From Ophiocordyceps camponoti-saundersi (nom. inval.) (Eukaryota; Ascomycota; Sordariomycetes; Hypocreales; Ophiocordycipitaceae): a stretch of DNA of 64,000 bases. Below the pieces are notes generated by a model. The model saw nothing but the letters and a program-made list of their open reading frames with translations, was not told where the DNA came from and searched no databases. Below are positions 1-10,900 of the stretch, piece after piece. The stretch is taken from positions 1 through 64,000 of the forward strand of contig PDHQ01000138.1 of NCBI GenBank assembly GCA_003339415.1. The letters run 5' to 3'. Within the stretch, counting starts at the first letter, position 1; each line of letters begins with the position of its first letter. Made by a program: the position numbers and the translations under genes.

Positions 1-16
1 CCCCCCCCGCGGGGAA

Positions 17-59
<43 letters not shown>

Positions 60-60
60 T
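1..60. repeat. Poly-C tract at window edge (likely artefact)
   Basis: The first 60 bases are almost pure C, with one short GCGGGGAAAA interruption. The tract resembles, on the opposite strand, the poly-G runs near 42.6 and 43.6-43.8 kb beside an N gap, so I read it as low-quality sequence at a contig end rather than biology. The real promoter of the following gene may therefore be missing or corrupted. Confidence 0.6.
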
Positions 61-87
61 TTTCCTCCTACTCCTCCTCCTCCTCAA

Positions 88-1924
88 ATGTTCACCCAGC
101 CTCTATCGTCGCCTCCTCCAGGGCCGCCGGCGGCCGCGGCGACGACTACTACCGCGGCCTCGCCTGTTTCTTCCGCTGCTCGATCCAGTCGCCTACGGGG
201 CTTCAGCTACTTACGCAACTATACCCACAACCACCTCTTGTCGCGCGACGGCCCTGTCGCCTCTCGCTCTCCCACTACCACTACCACCACTAGTAGCAGT
301 AACTTGACTCGGTCGGCCAGCTACACCTTGGCCTCCTCCTCCGCTACCACGTCTTCTCCTCCTCCTCTTCCTCCTCCAATCATGTCGACTTCGAATCATA
401 ATAGACTCACCCTCATCGATTCCATCCCCGACGCCTCCTCATTCCAGCGTCAAGTCATACCCGAAGCCCTACCTTCGTCGTCGACGGCGGCTGTCATTGT
501 CGACGCCTCGTCATCCCTCTCACCGCCTCTTCCTACTCCTCCTCCGCCGTCTGCCCAACAGCAGCAGCTGCTACAACAACAGCAGCAAAAGACGTCCGCA
601 CCGGTGCGCCTCCCCGAAAACAGCGCCGCGTCCGACGCCATGCCCTCCATCCGCTTCTCTGCCTACTACGACCCTCGCTCGACCCGCCCTTCGCTCTCCT
701 TCGTCCCCGTCTCCCGCACTCTGCCCTCCCCCGGCGAGGTCATCCGTGTCGGTCGCTACTCCGAGAGAGACGGTCAGGCCGCCAACCCGACGTCTTCCCA
801 TCAGCCTTCGGCCGCCCCCGTCGGCTTCAAGAGCAAGGTCGTCAGTCGTCGCCATTGCGAGTTCTGGTGCGAGCAGGGCAAGTGGTACATCAAGGACGTC
901 AAGAGCTCGTCGGGAACCTTTCTCAATCACATTCGTCTCAGCCCTCCGTCCCAGGAGAGCAGGGCCTATCCCGTCAACGATGGCGACATCGTCCAGCTCG
1001 GCATCGACTTCAAGGGCGGCGAGGAGATGATCTTTCGATGCGTCAAGATGCGCCTCGAGCTCAATCGGGGATGGCAAAATAAGCTCAACACCTTCAAGTA
1101 CGTGGTTCACGCTATCCTACTGCTAACCTCCGACGACGCGCCCGCCCGCTGAGACTTTCCTTCTTTCTACACAGCGTCGCCGCACACAAGCGCCTGCGGA
1201 CCATGGCCTCCAACAGCGGCGCTTCGTCCCTGTCGAGCTCAAACTCGCAGGACTGCTCCATATGCCTCAACTCTATCGCTGTATGTGCCTTGAGCTTAAC
1301 CTTCTTCGTCTTCTTCTTCTTCTTCTCTTCCTCTTCTGTTTACCCGCTGACTCATTTCCATTCTCCGCACCCTTTATTTAGCCATGCCAGTCGCTATTTG
1401 TAGCTCCGTGCTCGCACACGTGGCATTTCAAGTGCGTGCGTTCGCTGCTCATGTCGCCACAGTACCCCATCTTCGTCTGCCCCAACTGTCGGGCCGGCGC
1501 CGATCTGGAGGCCGACGTCGACGAGCCGACGGAGGACTGGCAGCAACTCGACGACGAAAACGACGATCAAGCGAAGCAGGCCACCACTCCGCCCGCCCCC
1601 GAGCCCGTCGACATCACCGTTCAGGATGCCGACGCCATGGACGTGACGGTCAACGTCGACGCCCAGCCTCCGTCCTCGGACCCCCTGCCCATCAGCAGCT
1701 CGGCTTCGGGCGCCGGTCGCGTTGGTCACCTGCGCCAGAACAGCTCGCCGCCCCCCGCCATCAACGGTGAGGGGCCCATCACGCCCCGGAACAACGCCGG
1801 ACCTTGGGTCTTTGACGGCAGCGCCGGCTGTCCTCGTGCCGACGACGCACCGGCTCCGGAGATGGGCAGCCTCGACGCAGCCGCCTCCGCCGCCACCGAG
1901 ATCATTGCGGGTCGAGCAAGCTGA
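88..1924 (+). CDS. dma1: Dma1/CHFR-like FHA-RING E3 ubiquitin ligase
   Basis: Three exons by inspection: 88-1097, 1175-1280 and 1382-1924, 552 aa. Introns have GTACGT/GTATGT donors, and the first has a TGCTAAC branch point. Residues 1-185 are a disordered Pro/Ser/Gln-rich tail. About 186-322 is an FHA phosphothreonine-binding domain with the GRYS and SRRHCEF motifs. About 364-408 is a RING finger with zinc ligands C364, C367, C382, H384, H387, C390, C405 and C408. A short acidic tail follows. The FHA-then-RING order is that of yeast Dma1/Dma2 and fission yeast Dma1, ligases of the spindle-position and septation checkpoint. Family assignment is strong; the role is inferred from family. The poly-C run just upstream leaves the start codon less certain. 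Confidence 0.88.
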
Positions 1925-3007
1925 GAAAATGTCCAAAAAATTTGCATGTGTTTGATCCACCCCCCCCCTCTTCTCGCCCCCTTTTTGTCTCTCAACTTTG
2001 TTTTCTTCTCATCGTCTTCTTTTTCCTTTTCACCTTGTTTCCTATTTTCTTCATGTCAAATTCTCGTTTGCCAAAACCATTAAAGCGGGGGTCTTTGGGC
2101 ACGTCGTGGGATTCACAGAGGTCCCTCACCCTTCTTTTTTTTTCAATTTCTGTCGCTAGCCCTGCATGGGCTGCACAGGCGTACATGGAGTTTGTCTTCT
2201 TCGTTCTCCTTCTCGGACTGGGTGGAAGGGGTAACGTCCATTTGGGGCTGGAGGAACGGATCGCTATGACGGGATCATCACTGGGAGGCTTTTTTTTTCT
2301 TTTCTTGCTCTCTTGTTCTCCTTTCTACGGCGTCATCGTCTCCTTGGCTGTGGTAGGAAAGTGTCTGGGCAATAACGGGCTGCGTCGCGTAGAGGATAAG
2401 GACGAGGGCGTCGGCGGTCATGTATGTATGCATGGATTAAATCATACGACGTTGGAGATTGGAGCCTTTTTCCTTTCGTTTGACATTGTGTTGTGGTTTG
2501 CTAGGGGGAGGTTTGGAGAGGGGGTTTGGAGAGGGAAGGGTGTGGCGTATATATATGCATTATGCATATAGATGGATGACTTCATGTTAGGGGGTGTTGG
2601 TATCGTTCATTAGGTGGGCATACATACATAGTCAGGTAGGTAGGTAGACCTTCAGAACTGGACACTTTCACGGCGTCATTAGGAGTGAAATAATATATCT
2701 GTAATCATTGGATAGAGGCCGTCAACAACCGTGTTAAACCGTCGTCGTCGTTGAAAGGAGTCGATCAACCAACTAGGTAACAACTGATGCCGTCGGCAGA
2801 CAGGATTTTCCGGCCCGCCATCTCCGACCACCCCGATAGTTGCATGAAGATTTGACTCCTTCGTCCAGCTTCTCAAAGTTCGACGACGACGAGACGAATG
2901 ACGTCGAAATCCATGTCTGACATCGACAGGAACCCTCAGCAGCTGATCCGACCAGCTGCTCTCTGCTATTCCTGTCTGTGATTCATCGGATTTACCCTCT
3001 TCTCCCA
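1925..3007. other. Intergenic region
   Basis: Between the Dma1-like gene and MPP alpha. The first half is T-rich, as expected for a 3' UTR and downstream region. It holds a TATATATGCATTATGCATATA patch near 2548-2570 and a short GTAG repeat at 2635-2648. An open frame of 209 codons (1942-2571) has low-complexity composition and no start context or family likeness, so I do not call it. A CCAAT box (about 3005) lies directly before the MPP start. Confidence 0.6.
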
Positions 3008-4729
3008 ATGTTACGACAGTTCAGCGCACGGCTGCGGCCGACGCTCGGCCCGCTTTCTCGACGGGCTGGGAGGCGACGGATGGCGACTGTTAGAGTCGAG
3101 GGGATTCCCAAGGTCCGTTTTATTCGGATAAAGAATGGTGATGATGCCTTCCTTTCTTACCAAATTTTCTAGGAACCGACGGACCTGGATCAAGTGACGA
3201 GGCTTCCCAACGGCCTGCGCGTCGTCTCCGAGCCCGTACCGGGATCCTTCTCCGGCGTCGGCATCTACATCGAAGCCGGATCGCGATACGAAGACGAGAG
3301 GCTCCGCGGCGTCTCCCACCTGGTAGACCGGCTCGCGTTCAAGTCCACGCCTCGGCATACGGCCGACGCCATGATGGAGAGGGTGGACGCCCTGGGAGGT
3401 AACATCCACTGCTCGTCTTCGCGCGAGGCCATGATGTACCAGGCCGCCTCCTTCAACCGCGCCGTGCCGGAGACGGTCGCTCTGCTGGCGGAGACGATTC
3501 GCGACCCTTGCCTTTCCGAGGCCGAGGTCGCGGAACAGGTCGAGACGGCGCGGTACGAGATCGCGGAGATTTGGGATAAGCCTGAGCTTATTCTGCCGGA
3601 GCTGCTCCATACGGCTGCTTTCAAGGATAATACGTTGGGGAACCCGCTTCTTTGTCCGGAGGAGAGGCTGCCGTTTATCGATCGTCAGACTATCCTCTCT
3701 TATCGTGAGAGCTTCTATCAGCCTGAGAGGTTTGTCTTGGCTTTTGCCGGCGTCAATCACGGGACGGCTGTTAAATTGGCGGAGCAATACTTTGGCGACA
3801 TGACGTCTACGACGACGGCGACGACGACGACCGGGTCGAGACTTTCCTCTTCATCTTCATCTTCTTCTTCTTCAACATCAACATCTTCATCAAAAATACC
3901 CCTATTCAAGAACCTTTCGACAACAGCAGCGCGAGAAGCCACCGTCCTCGACGGCGCACTACCGCCGCAAGACCCCATCCTAACCCAACAGCCCGCCCAC
4001 TACACCGGAGGCTTCCTCTCCATGCCCCCGCAGCAAGCGTCCCTCACGAGTAGCAAGCTCACCTACATCCACCTAGCGTTCGAGGGCCTATCCGTCAAAT
4101 CGGACGACATCTACGCCCTCGCCACGCTGCAGACTCTCCTCGGCGGCGGCGGATCCTTCTCCGCTGGCGGGCCCGGCAAGGGCATGTACTCCCGCCTCTT
4201 CACAAACGTCCTCAACTACCACGGCTGGGTAGAGTCCTGCGTGGCCTTTAACCACTCCTACACCGACTCGGGCCTCTTCGGCATCTCCGCCATGTGTCAG
4301 CCAGGCCAGACGGGCGCCATGCTCGACCTCATGTGTCACGAGCTCCGGGCCTTGACCGTAGACGAAGGCCACGCCGCCCTTCGTCCCGACGAGGTTCAGA
4401 GGGCGAAGAATCAGCTTCGTAGCAGCCTCCTGATGAACCTCGAGTCCAGGATGGTAGGCCTCGAAGACCTCGGTCGATCCGTTCAGGTTCACGGGCGGAA
4501 ACTGCCTGTTCGCGACGTCTGTCGGCGCATCGAGGCTCTTACCGTTCGTGATCTTAGGAGGGTTGCTGATTTGGTTGTTCACGGGAAGGTGAGTAGTAAG
4601 GGGAGGGGGAGCGGGGCGCCGACTGTTGTCGTGCAGGAGGCGAGGGCGTATGGTGTTACGAGCCATGGTATGTCGTGGGATCAGATTCAGGATCGGATTG
4701 ATCGGTGGGGACTTGGGAGGAGGGCTTAG
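3008..4729 (+). CDS. MAS2: Mitochondrial processing peptidase alpha subunit
   Basis: Two exons, 3008-3112 and 3173-4729, 553 aa. The intron is GTCCGT...TTCTAG, phase 0. Exon 1 encodes an Arg-rich, acid-free N-terminus (MLRQFSARLRPTLG...) typical of a matrix presequence. The M16 peptidase fold follows. In the place of the HxxEH zinc motif of the beta subunit is GVSHLVDRLAFK (about residues 81-92), without catalytic ligands, so this is the substrate-binding alpha subunit. The flexible glycine-rich loop (residues about 358-373, GGGGSFSAGGPGKG) is the alpha-subunit hallmark that recognises presequences. A Thr/Ser tract at about 246-276, encoded by ACG and TCW repeats, is an unusual insertion. It works with MPP beta in the matrix to cleave presequences of imported proteins. 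Confidence 0.93.
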
Positions 4730-5141
4730 AGGGGGGGGGTTTATATGTATGCCGGGGATGAGTGAGTTTGTGAATACGATGGGGTTGGGCGTGTAGGATA
4801 GATGAGGGATAACTTCACTGATGAAATGGGTTTTATTCTTGTCTATTCTAGTGAGAAAGGAAAGATGGGGCTTCATCCTTGATGAGATGGATCGTGAGGT
4901 CGGATATAGTATGTTTATAAAACAGGTGAATAGCGCCGTGATGAAAGGAAAGATGCTGATTTTGTTACTTGCTTGTGAATGAGTTGACATAGGAAAGGTA
5001 AGTTGACTTACTCTCGTCACTTCATGACTGAGACTTATAACCAAAGAAGGATTCAAGGAAAGAAGACATAACGAAAGAAGACATAGGAAAGAAGACGTGA
5101 AGGAAAAGGACATGAAGAAAGAAAAAGACAAGGAAAAAGAA
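4730..5141. other. Convergent intergenic region
   Basis: 3' ends of MPP alpha (plus) and the YMC020W-like gene (minus) face each other here. The stretch 5044-5145 is purine-rich, with an imperfect repeat of GAAAGAAGACATA. No gene seen. Confidence 0.6.
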
Positions 5142-7564
5142 TCACATCTTAGATCGAACAGCCTCAAGCCTATACTTTACATCCCTCAAAGCCTTCGTCC
5201 CAGGCCGCCACCCATCAAACCTCCCCAACAACTCCAGCGCATCATCTCTCAATTGTCGATGCGCAGCCGCAGCATCGAGGACTCCGCGCATGATCCACGG
5301 AAGGAGGTAGAAATTCTGACCCGTCGCGTCGGCGACGGCGTCGTAGCCTTCGAGACGGAGGGGTCCAGGAAGCGGGATGGCGTCTGTTTCCATTAGGTGG
5401 GAGACGGCGACGTCGTACACGGCTGCGTCGTAGTATAGGCGTGAGTGACCTTCTCCTGAGTAGAGTGATCCGGCGAGGGGGCGGGCTAGTTCGCGTAAGA
5501 GGCCGTTGTCGTCTAGGCCTAGGTTGCGCAGCTTGAGGGCTAGGGAGACGAGGAGGGCGATGAAGTCTGGTGCGGGGGATTCGCCTTGTAGGAGTCTGCC
5601 GTCTACGAAGACGGAGCGGTGGATGTAGGGGTGGTGGGCTGGGGCGTAGAGCGCCGAGTCGAGCGGGACGAGCTGGTCGTCCAGACTGGCTACCAGGCTT
5701 ACCCTTGCGCCGGCGTCGAGGATGCGAGCGAGAGAAGCTTGGAATTTAAGGGAGATGACGCTCTTGCCGTCTGCTAGATCCCATAGTTCGGTCGCGGAGG
5801 AAGGGAGGAGGCCGGAGCGGAAGTCGGAAAAGGGCCCGACGGTGACGCCGGCCATGGCGCAGATGCCGATGCGGGCTTGGCTGTCGAGGATGCCGAAGTC
5901 GACCAGTCGCTGGAGGAGCATGACGGCGACAGGGACGCCTTGGGAGTGGGCCGCGATGAGGACGCAGTCTGCCCTGCGGAGGGCGTCCATCCAGTTGAGG
6001 AGTAGACGCCAGAGGTTATCGACGCGATCTCCTATCCTGCCTTCCCCCTCGAGCGCGATCGTCTGCACTTGGCAGTCGGGGCAGCCGTGGGAGTCTGCCC
6101 ATCGACGGAGGGATTCGCCGCATAGGCTGGCGAGACGGAGGGAGGTGCCGGTCGGTTGGCCGATCATCGGGCGGAGGTAGGCTGCTGGTATCAGGCCGTG
6201 GACTCCGATGGCGACGGCTTTGCGGATCCGCCGCGGTTCAGGGGAGCGCGTGACGTGGGGGGGTGGGTGTGGCGAGGAACGGGGGAGGACCCATTCTGCG
6301 ACTTGCTGTAGGAAGGATGGCTTTTCTTTGATGCTGTATGTGGTGCTGAAGCATGGTAGGACCATGTTGGCCGTTGGCGTCGTTGTCAGTGTCGTCGTCG
6401 TCGTCGAAGCCTCGGCGGGTGTGTCGGACGGTGCGGGCGATGGAGGACGAGCTCGCTTGGTCGACTGACGACGACGCCATGTTGACTTTTCGGGGACCAT
6501 CATGGCTGTCGTCGGTTGGGGATGGTTCTCCGAAGCCTCGCCCATCACTGCCACCTCGCCGGCTTCACGGTTGGTCGACCAAAAGGCCCAAGTCGAACCG
6601 GCTTTGGGAACGACGGCATCGGACTTCTTGTTGTTGTTGTTGTTTGGCGGCGAAGGCGGAGGAGTTATCTCTGTTACGGTGGCATCATCAACCCTGTGCG
6701 TTGGCGGGCATGTCGTGCTGTCGACAGGGTAATATGCTGGCCAGAGACCGAACCAGGACAACGACGACATTGGTTCCGTGGCGGATGGGTTTGCTGTCGT
6801 CGTCGTCGTCGTCGTCGAGTCCTCTACCGTCTGTAGACACTGCTCGGCCGTCTGCTGCTCCGAGGGATTCGGAACCACACAAGTGCTACTTTCATCTCTC
6901 TGCTTCCGGTCCTCCTCGTCGACTGCCGAGCCCGACCACCAGCCCAGCCAGCTGTATGAAGTTGCCGACCGCAGCGGGCGAGGCGCGGGATCAGGCTGAG
7001 CAGTCGACTCATTGACAGGGACGACATCGTCATTCTTGTCTGCGGTGGGAGCGTCCCTTTCGGTTGGCTGCGTCTTTGAACTGCTCTCGCCTTCGTCCGG
7101 AGCCGAACCGCTCTCTCGCTGTTGCGACGGCGTAGAAGGAGACATGTCGAACCGTGCCAAATCAGGTGGCCGAGCAGATCGTAACGTAGCAGCCAGGATA
7201 TTCTCCCGCGCAATCGAGGTCGAGGCCGTAGCCTTGGAAGCCTTGGAAGGCCAGACGCCGTACCAGCTCGTCGACTTGCGCAACTAAGCGAGCAGCGGTC
7301 CCTGCGTCAGCGAATCATAATTCTTCCCCCCCGAACTTCTTCCATCCGCTCTTCTTCTCGTACCTGCTTCTCAACCTTGCCGGCAGACAAAGCGGCGATG
7401 CTCCGGTGCGAACGAAGCAGTAGAGGCGGTGGTCCCAGCGCTGACGAGACGCTCTGCGGTGGCCCCAATGCCGGCGAGGAGACGGTCTGCGGTGTTGCTA
7501 CTTCCCGCGACAGAGCCGTCGTCGGTGGCCCGGGGTTGGGCCGCTGTCTCTTACGGGGGAGCAT
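5142..7564 (-). CDS. YMC020W-like alpha/beta hydrolase family protein
   Basis: Two exons on the minus strand, 7564-7364 and 7283-5142, 780 aa. The 80-nt intron (donor GTACGA, acceptor CTTAG) is phase 0. The downstream frame opens only with TTG, so the ATG exon is needed. The N-terminus (MLPRKRQRPNPGPP) resembles YMC020W-family proteins. Residues 68-410 are disordered with four Trp motifs (SWYGVW, SWLGWW, SWFGLW, TWAFW). About 420-780 is a hydrolase-like domain with the nucleophile elbow AHSQG (Ser about 514). Family members are fungal and poorly characterised; substrate unknown. It is divergent from RRP5 across a 375-bp shared promoter. Confidence 0.82.
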
Positions 7565-7939
7565 CACGGCCTTGGGATGAGCCAGGGGCCCATGGAGGAG
7601 AACTGTGCCGTGACCGTTCAGGATGCGGTGACGGAGGTTGCGCGTGACAGGCAGAGACAGAGGATACAAGGCGCCTACAAGGTCATGAACTACAGCGTCT
7701 TGCCCCCTGTAGCGTAAAGTAAACACAGCGCTCGCAGTGGAATGTAAACAGTGGAAACCCCCCAGATCCTGGAAGTGCACATGCGCTGAACCCCGGCCGG
7801 AACATACTTTTTCCCCGGCGGAAACTTATCTCTTATCGCCGTGACCTAGAGGGGAAAAAAAAAAGCTCGATATCAAGATACACGGATCGTCGGCCTCAAG
7901 GCGATCGAAATCTCTCGACTTCATCGTCTTGGACTCGTC
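7565..7939. promoter_or_regulatory. Divergent promoter, YMC020W-like gene / RRP5
   Basis: 375 bp between two start codons on opposite strands, so both promoters must lie here or overlap the 5' UTRs. Visible are TTATCTCTTATCGCC (two GATA-type sites in reverse, about 7826-7840) and an A10 tract at about 7855-7864. No TATA box is obvious. Regulatory use of these sites is inference. Confidence 0.5.
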
Positions 7940-10900
7940 ATGAGTAATCTCAAGCGAAAGGCCGCACCAGGCGGACCTTCATCGAACTCTTCGACAAAGA
8001 AACCCAAGAATGATACGTCAAAAAACGAAGCCAAGCCCGACCATGAAGACCGTCCTAAAGCGCCCGTCGTGTCGCTTCTCAAGAATGAGGAACCCATGTT
8101 TCCTCGCGGAGGTGGCAGCATCCTCACGCCTTTGGAGAAGAAGAAGATTCACCTCGAGGCAAAAGCCGATGTCTTGCGCGATGAGGAATTCAACACTGGT
8201 GCTGTTGGGGACTCTAAAAAGAAGAGGCGCAGCTTGCCTCTCAACAAGACCAAGGCTGTCGGCGCCAAACTGAAGAAGACTACTGACGAGCCCGGTATCA
8301 AAGTGGAAAGTCTCAACTTCAAGGTAATGACGATGCGCCAGGCAAGAGATGACTTTGGTTGCTGACTCGTCTGTAGAAACTGGTCAAGGGTTCTCTCGTC
8401 CTCGCCCAAGTAACGCGCATCGACTCCCTCCACCTCCAACTCTCTCTGCCTTATAACCTGTCGGGGACTGTCCCCATCGTCGCCGTCTCGGATCAATTGA
8501 CTGCCAGGCTGGACGCGGCTGCCCGTGAAAACGATTCGTCCGCCGATGAATCCGCCGACGAACCTGTCGACGACGTCAGACTCAGGTCCATCTTTTCCCC
8601 GGGCCAGTATCTGAGAGCCTACGTCGTCTCTACCACCCAAGAGTCTCTTTCGGGCAAGCCGCGGCGTAAGATAGAGCTGTCTTTGCGTCCGGCCGAGGCC
8701 AATTCCGGCATGAACAGTGATGATGTCGTGCCTTGCAGCACCGTCATGGCCTCCGTCGTCAGCGTCGAGGATCACGGCTGCGTCATGGACCTGGGTATCC
8801 CCGGACTGCGCGCCTTTCTCCCGACCGACAAGATCGACGCCTCCGTCGATCACCAACGACTACAGCCTGGCGCCGTCTTCCTCTGTCGCGTCTCGGCCAA
8901 GGGCTCCGACGGCACCGTTGCCCGGTTGTCTCTACTTCAGGAAGAGCTTGCCCGCGTCGGTCGCGTCCCCTCCGAGGCGACAACCATCAACACATATCTT
9001 CCAGGTACGCCGGCCACCGTCCTCATCTCCTCTGTCGACAGGCGAGGCATCGTCGGCAAGGTCATGGGCCACCTCGACGTCACGGCAGACGTTATTCACT
9101 CCGGCGCCGGGCCCGACGGTGTCGACTTGGAATCGACGTACAAGGTCGGTGCCAAGGTAAAGGCTCGCGTCATCTGCAACTTTCCCAATGCCAAAGACCC
9201 TAAGCTTGGCGTATCCCTTCTCCCCCACGTCACCGGCTTGACCTTGAAGCGCCCCGGTTCGGAGGATGCCGCCGCCAAGCTGCCGACCGCCGTCTTGCCC
9301 GTCTCCTCACTGGCCGAGAAGTGTGTCGTGCGCCACGTGGAGGCGGAGATTGGTCTTTTCGTCGATACCGGCGTCCCTGGTCTTCCCGGCTTCGTACACA
9401 TCTCGCGCGTCAAGGACGGCAAGGTCGACGCCCTTTACGAGGGCAGCGGCCCCTACCAGCTTGAGTCCGTCCACAAGGGCCGTGTCGTCGGCTACAGCGA
9501 GCTGGACGGCCTCTTCCACCTCTCCTTTCAGAAAAGCATCCTCGAACAACCCTACATCCGTGTCGAGGACGTGCCCGTCGGCGCCGTCGTAACCGGTGAG
9601 ATTGAGAAGCTCGTCATCAACGAGCATGGCTTGAGCGGACTGGTCGTCAAGATCGCCGATGGTATTTCGGGCTTCGTGGCCGAGCGCCATTTCGCCGACG
9701 TTCGGCTGCAGCATCCCGAAAAGAAGTTTCGCGAGGGCATCAAGGTCAAGGCTCGCGTCCTTTCGGTGAACCAGTCGACGAGGCGGATGCGACTCACCCT
9801 GAAAAAGACCTTGGTCAATTCTGAAGCCCCCGTCGCCACCTCGCTGAACCAGGTCAGCGTCGGCATGCACATGCCAGGCATCATCGTCAAGCTACAGCAC
9901 AACGGCGCTCAGATGCAGTTTTACGGTTCGGTCAGGGGCTTCCTCCCCATCTCGGAGATGAGCGAGGCCTACATCCGCGATCCTGCCGACCACTTCAGCG
10001 TCGGTCAGGTCGTCGGCGTTCACGTCGTCAACGTCGATCCGGAGCAGAGGAAGTTGATCGTATCCTGCAAAGACCCGTCCGCCTTTGGCCTGGACAAGCA
10101 GAATGCACTGAAGAGCCTCGCTGTGGGGGAGCTAGTGTCGGCTAAGGTAACGGAGAAGACAGAGGATCAGGTCCTCGTCGAGCTCGAGGGCAGCCAGCTC
10201 AAGGCCATCCTACCGCTGGGCCACCTCTCGGACAGGTCTCTGGCCAAGAACAGCTCTTCCTTCAAGCGCATCTTCGCAGGTCAGACGCTGTCCGGCTTGA
10301 TGGTCGTGGAGAAGCATGAACAGAGGCGGGCCATTATCCTCACGCAGAAGCCGAGCCTCATCCGGGCTTTCAAGGAAAACAAGCTGCCGTCGAACTTTGA
10401 AGACGTGAATATCGGCGACAAACTATGCGGCTTTGTGAGAGATATAACGCCTACCGCCGTCTACGTCCAATTAGGGGGCACCCTATACGCCCTGCTGCCC
10501 AAGTCTCGCCTGTCGAAGGAGGCTCAGTCGCTGCCCAGCTTCGGCTTGCACAAGAACGAATCTATCGAAGTCAAGGTGCTGTCTCTTTTGCAGGAACTGA
10601 GACGCATCTTGGTGGCTCCGGCTTCATCCGGCGACCCCTCCAGCGCGGCGGACGCGGATCGCGAGCAGCAAAATGGCAACAAGTTTACCGCTCCGCAGGA
10701 CGGTCTCACTTATGGGAGCGCCGCGACGGCCAGGATCACAGCCATCAAGCGGACGCAGCTCAACATGCAGCTCGTCGGTATGGAGACGCAGGGACGTGTC
10801 GACGTCTCCCAGGTCTTTGACGGCTGGGATGACATCGTGGACCCCAAGAAGCCTCTCGGCAAATTCCAGCGAAACCAGGAACTTCCTGTCAAGATCATCG

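Noticed and set aside
1942..2571. 209-codon open frame after the Dma1-like gene
   Set aside because: Phe/Leu-rich low-complexity translation of T-rich DNA, no domain, lies in the probable 3' UTR.
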